A DNA stretch of 64,000 bases from Myxococcales bacterium (GTDB lineage Bacteria > Myxococcota_A > UBA9160 > UBA4427). The notes beneath the pieces were generated by a model. The model had not been told where the DNA came from and did no database searches. It was given only the letters and a program-made list of their open reading frames with translations. The stretch lies in contig DUCN01000042.1 of the NCBI GenBank assembly GCA_012959805.1, forward strand, positions 227,443 through 291,442, read 5' to 3'. The position numbers and the translations under genes are program-made. Positions 1 to 10,200 of this stretch are shown here, in pieces. Each line of letters opens with the position of its first letter. The stretch's first letter is position 1.

Positions 1-39
1 ACTGACTTCCTTGGAGCCGGGAACCCTTCGGGTTCCGTC

Positions 40-72
40 GAGTTCCCCCAACTCAAAGAGTTGGGGGAACTC
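40..72. terminator. Perfect 15-bp stem-loop downstream of rubrerythrin
   Basis: GAGTTCCCCCAACTC, then AAA, then its exact reverse complement. The hairpin lies about 50 bases beyond the rubrerythrin stop codon on the minus strand. A second hairpin (GGAACCC-TTC-GGGTTCC, about 21-37) lies just beyond it. Neither is followed by a T tract, so this may be a processing or REP-like structure rather than a classical intrinsic terminator. Confidence 0.5.
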
Positions 73-122
73 GCGCGCATCGCTCAGTACGAGTTGCGAG
101 TTGGAACGGTGGGGTGGGCGGG

Positions 123-548
<426 letters not shown>

Positions 549-570
549 CTTGATTCCCTCCTTCTCTTGG

Positions 571-600
571 TTATTCGTGGTTGTTCATGGTTGTTCATGG
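571..600. repeat. Three tandem 10-base units upstream of rubrerythrin
   Basis: The plus strand reads TTATTCGTGG, TTGTTCATGG, TTGTTCATGG, fitting TTRTTCRTGG in immediate tandem. The array sits in the 59-base gap between the PerR-like gene and rubrerythrin, just upstream of the rubrerythrin ribosome binding site. It may be a regulator site or simply a slipped repeat. Confidence 0.6.
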
Positions 601-607
601 TCACTAT

Positions 608-1066
608 TCATGATTCAGGATCTGCACACTCCAGGCAGATTCCGGAAATGGAAATCGAGACGCGAGCCGGCTGATGGCCGTAGTCGCGAACAAGTTTCTG
701 TTTCAGTCCACGCGGCTCTGGAATCTCGATATCGAGAATCCGGCCACATCGTTCGCACGCGAAATGATGATGCCTGGACAGATTTCCATCGTAACGAGTC
801 GCCCCGGAAGAAACCTTCACCTCTTCGAGATCACCGTCCTCGACCAGAACTTCGAGATTTCGATAGACCGTACCCAGCGAAAGACCGGCTAGAACAGGCT
901 CGAGACCCTGATAAATTTCATTCGCCGTCGGATGCGTATCCGTCGCCCGCACCCAATCCAGGATCTGGTCGCGCTGGCGCGAACGATTTCGGCGCGGCAG
1001 CGCCGAATCTTCAGGGGGGGTTGGGTTCACGCTCCGAGCATAGAGTGCCGGGTCACCGACCCGCAA
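608..1066 (-). CDS. perR: Fur-family regulator, PerR-like peroxide sensor
   Basis: An N-terminal winged helix (HPTANEIY, LGTVYRNLEVL) is followed by a metal-binding dimerisation domain with a HHHF run and two Cys pairs (CERC, CLEC) of the structural zinc site. The residue after the GRIL segment is Asp, as in PerR, where Fur usually has Glu; this favours peroxide sensing over iron sensing. Rubrerythrin immediately downstream agrees with that. The start is uncertain: the ORF opens with TTG at 1066 without a clear Shine-Dalgarno, and an in-frame GTG at 1030 would give a 140-residue protein of typical family length. An AT-rich imperfect palindrome sits directly upstream, suggesting autoregulation. 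Confidence 0.85.
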   Translation of the reverse strand: MRVGDPALYARSVNPTPPEDSALPRRNRSRQRDQILDWVRATDTHPTANEIYQGLEPVLAGLSLGTVYRNLEVLVEDGDLEEVKVSSGATRYDGNLSRHHHFACERCGRILDIEIPEPRGLKQKLVRDYGHQPARVSISISGICLECADPES

Positions 1067-1093
1067 GATAAAATAGGAAGAATTCCTGATTTT
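1049..1093. promoter_or_regulatory. Candidate PerR/Fur operator region with two inverted repeats
   Basis: At 1070-1093 lies AAAATAGGAA-GAA-TTCCTGATTTT, an AT-rich inverted repeat that is perfect except for one missing base in the left arm. At 1049-1063 a GC-rich hairpin (CGGGTC-ACC-GACCCG) overlaps the possible TTG start of perR. The location between perR and the divergent autotransporter is where an autoregulatory operator would be expected. The sequence is not a close match to the Bacillus PerR box, so the assignment is inference. Confidence 0.4.
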
Positions 1094-1258
1094 GAAGACC
1101 GCGGCGGAGCAGGAAAAGAATCGCTCGAACCGAGCGAGCTGAGGGATCGGAATGACTCGGGTGCTAAGTTGCGTCTACCGCACCGCAGGTCTTCCGAGCA
1201 CACCCATTCGGTCATGCGAATTCGGCCCATTCCCAATGATGCGAGAGAGAAAGAGAAG

Positions 1259-4200
1259 ATGATCTCGACCGACAGAGTGCCTAGCCAAGCCTTCTGGGCC
1301 CTCGCATTCGCTCTGACTTGCTTCGTTCTTTTTTTGGCCCGACCGGTGGCCGCAGAAGACTTCACGGTCAACACGACCGCGGATAGCGGTGCTGGCAGCC
1401 TTCGTCAGGGAATTACCGATTCGAATGACGCACCGGACATGGACAATACAATCAACTTCGAGGGTTTCGAGGCTGGAAGCGAATCAACATTCCTGCTCGG
1501 CGCACCAGTGCTCGAGGTCGACGGAACCCTGGTCCTCAATGGAACGGGTTCGGGAGGCCTCGATATCCGAGGTGACGGAACGAACTTATTGAGCGTCGAT
1601 CGAGGCGGTCAACTTCAACTAAACGACATCTCGTTCTCGGCTGGCGAGCTCTCGCTGGGTAGCTCCTCTAGCCTAACGTTCGATGTCACGGGCGACACCA
1701 TCACGATCAGCGACACCATCACCGAAACTGGGACCAATGCCGCAGCGGTTATAAAATCGGGCGCTGGGACACTCATCCTAACCGGAGAGAATACTTTCAC
1801 CGGCGTCACCCAGATCAATCAAGGCACACTCGAAGTCACAACCTCTGCGATCAGCATGGACGTGGGAACACGACGCGACACCATCCTGCGCTTCTCCGAA
1901 ACTCCGGACCAGGAATACGGCGGTAGGATCTCCGGGGCAGGAGCTGTCGAAAAGAGCGGAGCAGGTACCTTGACGTTGACCGGCACCAACAACTACGAGG
2001 GCGGCACGACGATCAATGACGGCAAGCTGATGGGGACCCCAGATTCGATTCAAGGCAACATCGCAATCAACTCAGGGGCCGCCCTCGAAATTACCGACAT
2101 TTCTGACCGAACGTTTGTCGGCTCGATCACTGGCGCGGGAATGTTTGTAAAATCGGGCACCGGCATCCTGACTTTGGACCCGACCTCCGACCCCAACTCC
2201 TGGTCCCAAGGACAAGTAACGGACGGCACGCTCCAGGGAGATGCCGCCGCGATCTCCGGAAACGTGAATATATTTCCTACGGCAACGCTGGCCATCAACC
2301 AAACCGGAACGGCGAACCTTAGCGGAAACCTCCGTGGTGCAGGTAAATTTGAAAAACTCGGCGACGGCACCCTCACGCTGACCGGAAACAACTCCGGCCT
2401 AACAAATACTTCGGCCGATGCGATCATGGTGAGGGAAGGAAGTTTGATCGGAAACACATCGAGTCTTCCAACGAACTTCCAGCTTCAAATGGGGACTTCG
2501 CTGATGTTCAACCAGTCGGTCGCCGGAACCTACGACAACACGATCAGCGGCAACGGGAACTTCATCAAAACAGGTTCCGGCACGCTTACATTGAGCGGTG
2601 TTCAGACCTACACCGGCTCGACGACGATCAGCGCCGGGCGTCTCAACGTCGACGGGCTCGAAACACTCAACACCACAGTCGCGAGCGGGGCAACGCTTGG
2701 AGGAACCGGCAGCATCAACGGTGATGTCCTGAATTCCGGACGAATCGCCCCGGGCACCTCGATCGGAACGCTCCAGGTCGACAGCATCTCTTTTTTACCG
2801 GGCTCGGTTCTCGAGATCGAGATCGATCCCAGTGGCGCGACGGATCTACTCGACGTCGAAGGGCAGGCAGATCTCGCCGACGCTGCTTTAGACCTCAGAA
2901 TCGGAATCGGAACCTATACGAATGCATCCTTTACGATTGTGGAAGCGCAAGCGGGCACGGAAGTCGACATCCCTTCGGTTGCACTCGACTTCCCACTTCT
3001 CGACATCGTTCTGGAGCAGTCGGAGTCGCGCAATGCTCTCGTCCTCACTGTCGACTCGACCGGAGAGGACATCGGCGATGTCGCGACGACGCCGAATCAG
3101 CGCGCTGTCGGAAATGCACTCGATGAGGAAACACCGGCAGACGGGACCGATCTGAAATTGGTGATCGATGCTTTTTCCACTCTCCAAAGGCCTGAGTTCG
3201 AGGCTGCCCTTGATTCTCTTTCGGGCGAGACCCTCACCCAGTTCGCGACCGCACGATTCGAACTCGCGGACCGCTTTGATTTTTCCCTGCATTCCCGACT
3301 GCGAAACGCAAGCGACGCGCTGGATGTCTCACGACGCCGCCGAGGCCGACGGCGAAAAACATCCATGGGACTTCCTGGGCTCAGTGCCGCCAGCACCCGT
3401 CCGGTCACTCCACAGATCGACTTTTGGTCCGAGCCCTTCGCAGTCTTTGGAGGCATCACTGGTCATCAAGGTGAGAGTGATGTCGACTACACCGTCTTTG
3501 GTGGCGCCCTCGGTGTCGAGACCCACCCCTTCCCCTCCAAGACGAACGAACTTCGCAACATTCGCCTAGGTGCGGCTTTCGCTTATGGCCGAAGCAAATT
3601 GAAATTCGACGACCGGACTGGAAGCGGCACCGCAGATTCTTATATGGGCGCCCTGTATGGTGGATGGTCCAATGATCGATTCCGAGCGGCTCTTTCGGGT
3701 CGCCTTGCCTACTCGGATATGGACAGCAAACGAAGGATTGTCGTTGGCACGTTGGATCGAAAGGCCAAGGCCGATTTCAACGGACTCGATCTAGGAACTC
3801 GCGTCGAAGTCGGCGGAAAATGGATTTCGAACGAAGTGTTCGTGCTCGAAAGTTACGGAGGTCTCGACTATGCGCATCTGCAGCGCTCGTCGATTCGAGA
3901 ACGGGGCGCGACTTCCATCAATCTGCGCATCGATCGTGAGAAGCTCGAGACGCTCCGGTTCAACTTCGGTACGCGACTCGTCGCTCTCTTCGACCTCGAT
4001 GCGGACACCTGGATACTGCCCGAGATTCGAGCGGAATGGCATCATCAGTTCTTAGATCGCGACCGAGCGATCGACGCGAACTTCGCTGGTGCCACCGCGA
4101 ATCCCGGCTTCAAGATTCGGGGAGCGGATCTTCCACCAAACTCGGCCAGCGTCGGCGTGGGCTGGACCGTTCGGACGCGTTCCGGCTTCGAGGCCGCCAT

Positions 4201-4273
4201 CAACTACGATCTTGGAATCGATACAGATCGCCTCGCCAATGCCATCGGACTTCGCATCGCCACCTATTGGTAG
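1259..4273 (+). CDS. Autotransporter (type Va secretion) with passenger repeats and beta-barrel
   Basis: About 1004 residues from the ATG at 1259, which follows a purine-rich GAGAGAAAGAGAAG. An ATG at 1214 is also in frame. A signal peptide ending near VAAED is followed by a CSLREA-like segment (VNTTADSGAGSLRQ). About five passenger-associated repeats follow, of the GAGTLTLTGTNNYEGGTTI type, up to roughly residue 470. Next is a GGTGSINGDVLNSG stretch typical of the autochaperone region. The last ~285 residues form an autotransporter barrel ending in the aromatic residues YW, as outer-membrane insertion requires. A basic patch (RRRRGRRRK) precedes the barrel. The passenger probably forms a beta-helix at the cell surface; its target is unknown. 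Confidence 0.9.
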   Translation: MISTDRVPSQAFWALAFALTCFVLFLARPVAAEDFTVNTTADSGAGSLRQGITDSNDAPDMDNTINFEGFEAGSESTFLLGAPVLEVDGTLVLNGTGSGGLDIRGDGTNLLSVDRGGQLQLNDISFSAGELSLGSSSSLTFDVTGDTITISDTITETGTNAAAVIKSGAGTLILTGENTFTGVTQINQGTLEVTTSAISMDVGTRRDTILRFSETPDQEYGGRISGAGAVEKSGAGTLTLTGTNNYEGGTTINDGKLMGTPDSIQGNIAINSGAALEITDISDRTFVGSITGAGMFVKSGTGILTLDPTSDPNSWSQGQVTDGTLQGDAAAISGNVNIFPTATLAINQTGTANLSGNLRGAGKFEKLGDGTLTLTGNNSGLTNTSADAIMVREGSLIGNTSSLPTNFQLQMGTSLMFNQSVAGTYDNTISGNGNFIKTGSGTLTLSGVQTYTGSTTISAGRLNVDGLETLNTTVASGATLGGTGSINGDVLNSGRIAPGTSIGTLQVDSISFLPGSVLEIEIDPSGATDLLDVEGQADLADAALDLRIGIGTYTNASFTIVEAQAGTEVDIPSVALDFPLLDIVLEQSESRNALVLTVDSTGEDIGDVATTPNQRAVGNALDEETPADGTDLKLVIDAFSTLQRPEFEAALDSLSGETLTQFATARFELADRFDFSLHSRLRNASDALDVSRRRRGRRRKTSMGLPGLSAASTRPVTPQIDFWSEPFAVFGGITGHQGESDVDYTVFGGALGVETHPFPSKTNELRNIRLGAAFAYGRSKLKFDDRTGSGTADSYMGALYGGWSNDRFRAALSGRLAYSDMDSKRRIVVGTLDRKAKADFNGLDLGTRVEVGGKWISNEVFVLESYGGLDYAHLQRSSIRERGATSINLRIDREKLETLRFNFGTRLVALFDLDADTWILPEIRAEWHHQFLDRDRAIDANFAGATANPGFKIRGADLPPNSASVGVGWTVRTRSGFEAAINYDLGIDTDRLANAIGLRIATYW

Positions 4274-4345
4274 AGTCGATGGATCGGTCGCGCGCACTCA
4301 ACTCCTGGCCAAGACGACGGATGCCGACGACCCCATGAGTCAGCT

Positions 4346-4360
4346 GAAAGCGGCGCTTTC
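4346..4360. terminator. Short hairpin between convergent genes
   Basis: GAAAGC-GGC-GCTTTC in the 203-base gap between the autotransporter and batE, which converge. It is followed by an A run on the plus strand, not a T run, so terminator function is doubtful. Nothing else recognisable was seen in the gap. Confidence 0.25.
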
Positions 4361-4476
4361 CAAAAACGGCGGTCATGCGTTCGAGATCCACTCCTAAACG
4401 CTACGGAGCGTCATGCTGGGCGGACTCGCGAATCTTCGTCATATCCGCTCCCTTCTACGCGATGCCCTCGGGACAA

Positions 4477-5310
4477 TCATTGGGCGATACGCGTCACGCT
4501 CGATCCACGAACCCAGACCTCGCGACCACTGAACAGACGAATCCTTGTCCATTCCTGCCGATGTTCGAGAATTTCAACCTCGGCCCCGGCCGGGAGTGGC
4601 TCCGGAAGCGCCAGGGCTGAGAGTCGGGAATCCGCGGAGCGTGCAAGCGTTTCGCCCGCAGTCACGACAGCGCCACGCCCCGTCTGCGAACCCTGATCGA
4701 ATAACACGGACGCGAGAAGAAGCGCCCATGCAGCAGCCCCCAACACGGCCAAGCCGCGCCACGCACCCTCTCTGCGTCGATTCGAAATGGCCAGACATCC
4801 CGCGGCGAGCAGAAAGAAAGCAGCCGCAAGGTTTGCACGCTGAACGGCCGGAATCTTTCGATAGAAGAAGAGAACCTGTGACCGGTCACTCGAATCCGGC
4901 CGTGAAACCCAGCTCGGAAGCAGCCCGCGAACGTAAGTGAGATTCTGAAGTGCCGTCGTCACCTCAGGATCCAGTAATAGCGCCCTGCGATAGGCCAATA
5001 CGGCTACACCGATCTCTTCAGACTGCAAGGCCGCGTTTCCCAGATTCGTCAGGAGCGCCGCGTTCCAAGCTCCGGACTCGAGCAGCGATGCGAAGCCAGC
5101 TTCCGCCTCCGAAAAATTCGCGATTCGAGAATCACGATTCGAATCCTCGAGCGCGCGCGCATAGAAAGTGAGCGCCCGCTCCAAGCGCAGCTCTTGATCG
5201 GTCGCGTCCTGCAGCTCCGCGTGAACTGGGAAAGCCAGCGTCATCGCCGCACCGAGTACTGAGATCAAAACCAACACTTCGAATGCGGCGCGCTTTGCCA
5301 ATGTCGTCAT
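4477..5310 (-). CDS. batE: BatE-like TPR/SH3 membrane protein
   Basis: 277 residues. An N-terminal signal/anchor (to about residue 31) precedes a TPR-type helical region (ALLTNLGNAALQ, AVLAYRRALLLDP). Two hydrophobic segments around residues 155-205 follow, and a C-terminal SH3-like beta region (EWTRIRLFSGREVWV) closes the protein. This domain order is that of BatE, the last protein of the Bacteroides-type aerotolerance operon. The gene is the final member of the MoxR/Bat cluster and overlaps batD by 4 nt. Bat proteins are thought to form an envelope complex that helps cells tolerate stress; the biochemical role is unproven. Confidence 0.85.
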   Translation of the reverse strand: MTTLAKRAAFEVLVLISVLGAAMTLAFPVHAELQDATDQELRLERALTFYARALEDSNRDSRIANFSEAEAGFASLLESGAWNAALLTNLGNAALQSEEIGVAVLAYRRALLLDPEVTTALQNLTYVRGLLPSWVSRPDSSDRSQVLFFYRKIPAVQRANLAAAFFLLAAGCLAISNRRREGAWRGLAVLGAAAWALLLASVLFDQGSQTGRGAVVTAGETLARSADSRLSALALPEPLPAGAEVEILEHRQEWTRIRLFSGREVWVRGSSVTRIAQ

Positions 5311-7277
5311 GATCCGGACCCACCCGATTGCCCTGGGCCTGACTTCGATCGTTCGGCAACCAGATTCACCGCTCGTTCACGCAAGGAGTCCGGCACCTGT
5401 CCCGATACTTGCTCGCGTGCCGTGGAGGCCCCAGCTCCCGCTGCGAATCGGAGCGTGTCACATTCCGCGATCAGCGCATCCAGGTCCTGACTCGCCTCTT
5501 CCGGAAGTTCAGCGACCAATTCCCGCAGCACTCGACCCAACGCCGCCGCACCCGCCTCCTTTGGGAGGCCGAACGCGGTCAACAACTCTCGCTCGACCCG
5601 CTTGAAGACCCTTGCGCGATGCAGGAGCGCAGGATTGATCGCCCGTCGCCGAGCATCAAAGACTGCGAATAGAAGCACCGCGAGTCCCGTTCCATAAAGC
5701 CCAATCGCGAGCGGCCGATTTCCGCCCACTACGCGATCATCTCGCAGCAGTCGTGCCGGGTCGCGTTCAACCGCCAAATTCGCTGCCGACATAGCAAGAG
5801 ACGACCTTCGAATGGTCGCGCCTCCCGAAATTTCGTCCGGCAAGGTACCGCTAATCACAGTCGAGTCGGTCGGAAGCATCGCGCCTGGCCGAGGGTCGGT
5901 CGGACTGCCCGGCAACGAAGCCGATCGCTGTTCTGGCCTTCGGGCCACCGCATCGGCGCCAATGACCTCGGCCGCGCCGACCGAAAGGGCGATCGGCCGA
6001 GAGGTCGTCGTCTGAAAACTTCGCGTTTCGGCATCGAACCACGAATACGCCAGTGCCGGAATTTCTCGAACCCCCGCATCCAGCACACGAAGCACAACGT
6101 CGAAATGTTTCCCGTCGTCATCGACAATTCCGGCAGGCGAATCCTCTGGAATTCGAAAATGTTCCGAGTCCAATAGACCTGCCGCATCGAGCGGCGGCAA
6201 GCTCGCACTCGACAGGTCGCCGTCACCGCGCAGCAAAAACGAAAGTGCGATCGGCTCGCCCAACTGAACGACGCTGCGATCCGCGGTGACTTCCAGACTG
6301 AATCCCACACCCACCGCCCCCGCAAAACTCTCCGGTCGACCTTGTTTGGGAACCTCACCGACTTCGATCCGAATCGGATCACCAGCCGCCATCAACTTCT
6401 CCGTCGAAGTCGCACGCCGCTGATTAAAGACATCGCGCCGAAAGCCTACGCCTCGACTAATAAAGACCGTCGCGGGGGCCGCCTCGATCGCCTCCGCCGA
6501 AACAGCAATCATCGTGCGCTCGGCCCGGATCGTCAGCATCGGTCGCCCTCGAATGACGCTCTCTCGAGAACTTGCCGAGAGCATGAGGACGCCGGATTCG
6601 GTCTGAATCTCAAGTTGGGTATCCGGATTCGCGGACGGCTCGTCGATAAAGCGCAGCGTCGACAAATCGAAGAGCGGCACATGGATCTGGTAGGACACGA
6701 GATCGCGCTGGGTCTCACGAGCGATTTGAAACTCGATGACGATTGGAACTTTTTGCCCAACAAAAATCGGCCCAGTGGGAATCTGAAGATCGATGCCTAC
6801 GCGATTCGTCGTCGGAACGCCGCTGATCTCCAGTTCGAAACTTCTCGTGCTTTCCGAAACGCCCGCCTGGCTCACCAGGAACTCGGGAATTCGAGCCCGC
6901 CCCTTTCGCGTCCCCGTAAACTCGTAGCGATACACAAAGGTCACTTCATGCACGCGAGTTATCTTGCCATTAATGATCGAGATCGAAGTCGACGTGCTCG
7001 GCGAAATGCCCGACAAGCGAAGAACGCCACCCCCGTACACCCCGGTCGAGATCTCAGGCGCGGGCTCCTCCTGAAAGTTCGTTGCCACGACCTGAATCTC
7101 GAAGGCTTCACCGACATAATAGGGACCATGCGCGACCTGAACCCGAGCGGCGGGTGCTTCTGCAGCCGGCGCCGCCGTCACCCCTCCGAGAAAGACTAGG
7201 CCCAGCGCGAGAAGAACACAGAGTTTCGCCCCTGCACGCATCAACGCATTCTTTCGCGGCTGCACTATTCGTCTCAC
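5307..7277 (-). CDS. batD: BatD family protein (oxygen tolerance)
   Basis: About 656 residues. The GTG at 7277 overlaps the stop of the upstream gene as GTGA; the ORF track begins one codon earlier at TTG, and an ATG at 7241 is also possible. A signal peptide (ending ..TAAPAAEAPAA) leads into several immunoglobulin-like beta domains with the BatD pattern (YYVGEAFEIQV, IFVGQKVPIVIEF, SVVQLGEPIALSF). A single membrane helix near residue 540 (LAIGLYGTGLAVLLF) precedes a helical cytoplasmic tail. This topology places most of the protein in the periplasm. It lies between the BatB/C fusion and BatE, the conserved order of the operon. Confidence 0.9.
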   Translation of the reverse strand: MRRIVQPRKNALMRAGAKLCVLLALGLVFLGGVTAAPAAEAPAARVQVAHGPYYVGEAFEIQVVATNFQEEPAPEISTGVYGGGVLRLSGISPSTSTSISIINGKITRVHEVTFVYRYEFTGTRKGRARIPEFLVSQAGVSESTRSFELEISGVPTTNRVGIDLQIPTGPIFVGQKVPIVIEFQIARETQRDLVSYQIHVPLFDLSTLRFIDEPSANPDTQLEIQTESGVLMLSASSRESVIRGRPMLTIRAERTMIAVSAEAIEAAPATVFISRGVGFRRDVFNQRRATSTEKLMAAGDPIRIEVGEVPKQGRPESFAGAVGVGFSLEVTADRSVVQLGEPIALSFLLRGDGDLSSASLPPLDAAGLLDSEHFRIPEDSPAGIVDDDGKHFDVVLRVLDAGVREIPALAYSWFDAETRSFQTTTSRPIALSVGAAEVIGADAVARRPEQRSASLPGSPTDPRPGAMLPTDSTVISGTLPDEISGGATIRRSSLAMSAANLAVERDPARLLRDDRVVGGNRPLAIGLYGTGLAVLLFAVFDARRRAINPALLHRARVFKRVERELLTAFGLPKEAGAAALGRVLRELVAELPEEASQDLDALIAECDTLRFAAGAGASTAREQVSGQVPDSLRERAVNLVAERSKSGPGQSGGSGS

Positions 7278-10200
7278 CAATCTTTTTCCACCGGCTGGGC
7301 TCGGCGCTGCTGCTTGCGACGATCCAGATCTCGGCGACGCTCGGCCTCACGATCCCGCACACCTTGGAGCAGCTGCGACGGGTCGTCCATCCTTTCCTCG
7401 TCGGAAGTTTCGGAGTCTTGCTCGCCCTCTCCCGAATTCGGATCCTCTTGTGGATCCGAGTCATCGCCCTCGCCACTCTCGTCATTCTCGGACTCATCGG
7501 ACTCGTCAGGGGGAGACTCTTCTGGCGGAGGCGATAGCAGCGCGAGCGCCTCCTTCAGGTCCAGGGTCGCCAGCGTTTGTTGCGGCAGCGCTGGTTCGAT
7601 CGGAAGACCATCGTCTTGAAGCGTCTCGCCCGCCGCGCTCATGGCAAGCCCTGCCGAGGCAACGTACTCCGCCGCCTTTTGGATTCTCAAAGCATCCGCC
7701 TGCGCGTCGGGCCCCGCTTCTTCTGAAGGCGCGGCCGCCATTTCCTCCGCTTGCCCGCGTAGCGCATCCGCGATCTGGTCCGCGCGCGATCTGAGTTCAC
7801 CCTGTTGGTCGACTAACACAGAGGCTCGCATACGCGTATCGGGCCCGCGAAGGAATCCATCGACCGTCTCCTTGACCGGCGATTCGGGAGCGCTTGCCTC
7901 CTGGTTCGGCGAGATCTCGACCGGATCCGCTTCGAGATCCTTCGTCGACTCCGCAACCGAAAGAGCGGCCGCATCCTGGGTCTGGTCCTGAAGTTCGACC
8001 TGATCGGCCGCGAGCTTGCGGACATGTTCGGCAATCGTGAAGAAGAGACTGCGAAGTGCATCGAGCTGTTTGGCAGCGCGCGCAGCCGACTCCTGCACCC
8101 CCGGCCAATCTGCACGATCCGCTTCGTCCACTCGCCGGATCGCGTCGGTCGCTTCCATCATGGCACCCGAGGCAAGCGCGAGACGCTGACGCGCGAGATC
8201 GAATCGCTGCACCTCGAGCTCGGCGGGGTCCGGTTCATCCCCTTCAGCCCCGGCTTGCGGCACTGCACTTCCGGCACTCGCATTCGCCTCGATCTCGGCC
8301 AGACGACTCCGTTCTTCGCGATCGAGAAGGCCCTCGAGTCGAAGCGCACGCGCCTGATTCTTCTCTTGAATTGCCTCGATGGTCTTCCTTGCCTGCCCCA
8401 AATCGACACCGTGGCCGCCGTCCGCACGATCCTCCGCCGACACCACCGCCTCGGCGCTAACCGCAATCTGGCTTTCATCGGCGAAGGTCACATTCAAGAC
8501 CTGTCGCAGATCGAAGAAGCTTTCCCGCGCAGCCGCCAACGCCGTGCCCGCTGCGACCTCTCCTTCGAGGGCCGCCGGAAAGCGCTTCTGCCCTATATCC
8601 GAACTCACGCGGCCCATCGCCCGCGCCGCTTCTCCGACCAGAGGGGCGGCCTCTATCAGAGCAAGCCTCTGCGCCATCTCCCCTTCGTCAACATCTTCGC
8701 CTGGCATCGCAGAGTCCGATGATGTGCCGAATGGGCCCTCGGCCATGGACTGCTCGGCTGCCTTCGATGCCGCATCAAAGCGAGCGGCTAACTCGTCAAT
8801 GCGCGCCTGAATCTGAAGACTCTCGTCTTCCGCTGCTTCGGGTGTCACGTGCGCGGGAAGTGCCCCGGCTTCGGAAAGGCCCTCACCAGACAGGTCAAGC
8901 GTTGTTCTGGCAAGCCCGCCGACTTCGGCGAGAAGAATGTCGATCTGCTCGACGGGATCTCGCAACTGATCCCGCGCGCGCTTCAAGAATCCCAGCGCCG
9001 CCGACCCACGCCGATAGGCGCGCTCTGCTCGACGCTGCCGAAGTTGCCTGCGGGTCTGCCCCATTCGATCGATGGACTGATCCAGATAGTCGAGAACCCC
9101 TTCGAGCTGCCCCCCACGCAGAACGTCCTCGGGCGTCTTCTGCTCTTCGGCCACGGCGAGAATACGCTGATACTCTCGCTCCACACGCTCAGCCAGGGTC
9201 GTTGCTTCGGAGAGCAGGATTCGCTGACTACTGGCCGACTGCCTAAATGCAGGGCGCAGAGTTTCCGCCGCATCGAGTTCGCCCAGGCGACCGACCTGTG
9301 CGAGAAGCGCCGCCGAGTCCAAGATGCGCTCTCGCTGTTCAAGAATCATCGCGTCGATCTCGGATTCGAGGTCACCCTCGGTTTTCTGGGCGATCTCGTC
9401 CGCCAGGATCAGCGCCCGACGCAATGTCACATCGAGATTGTGGCGTGGGTCCGTTTCGTCCGGTCTGGCTGCCGCCGCCTTGCGAAACCAATCCGCCGCC
9501 TCATAGAGCGAATCGAGGGCCTCAGCGGAGTGACCATCCCCCTCGGCCAACAGCGTGTCCGCACGCGCGACCGCAGCCATACCGAGATTGTAGGTCGCCG
9601 CATAACGAAGCTCGGCGTCGTCCGTCGCGTCCCGGCGCGCATCCCGAAGCAGCGCAGTCGCCGCAATCGGATCACCGCGACCCAGTTGTTCATTGGCCCG
9701 ATTGAATCTTTGCCTGGGATCGTCCGTGGATTCCTTCGCTTGGGAGCCGGCCTCATCGTCTGCGACGAGCGGCGTCTCCAAAAATGCCTCCTCGCCGATC
9801 GGCGCAGATGTCTGTTGCTGCGTCTGGGCGTGTGCCCAAGGCGCAGGCATTGCGAATGCGAAGATCATCAACATCGAAGTCGCAAGCTGTGCCTTCCGGG
9901 ATCGGCCACGAGACGCGACCGATGAAATCGACACCGCGCCGATCAAGCTGACGAGGGCTAATAATACGAAGAACTGATAGGCCTCATCCCGAATCGTTCG
10001 TCCACGTTCATCGAGCTGGCCACGCGTCAGATCGGCGATATGCGCTTCATAGATCGAGGCCAAATCGAGAACCCCTGTACCAGCGGGCACGTAAGCTCCA
10101 TCCGTCGCCAATGCGATCTCGCGCAGCAGATCGCCATCCAACCGACTCACGACTGGACGCCCTTCCCCATCGCGCAGCAGGGTCCTTGCTCCCGTCTTCG

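Noticed and set aside
932-1258. N-terminal extension of the autotransporter ORF
   Set aside because: It runs antisense through perR, and a signal peptide begins at the ATG at 1259 behind a purine-rich site.
6342-7199. 285-residue plus-strand ORF
   Set aside because: Lies wholly antisense to batD, is Arg-rich without recognisable domains, and is a shadow of GC-rich coding sequence.
8849-9925. 358-residue plus-strand ORF
   Set aside because: Antisense to the BatB/C fusion, no domain or ribosome site; a shadow ORF.
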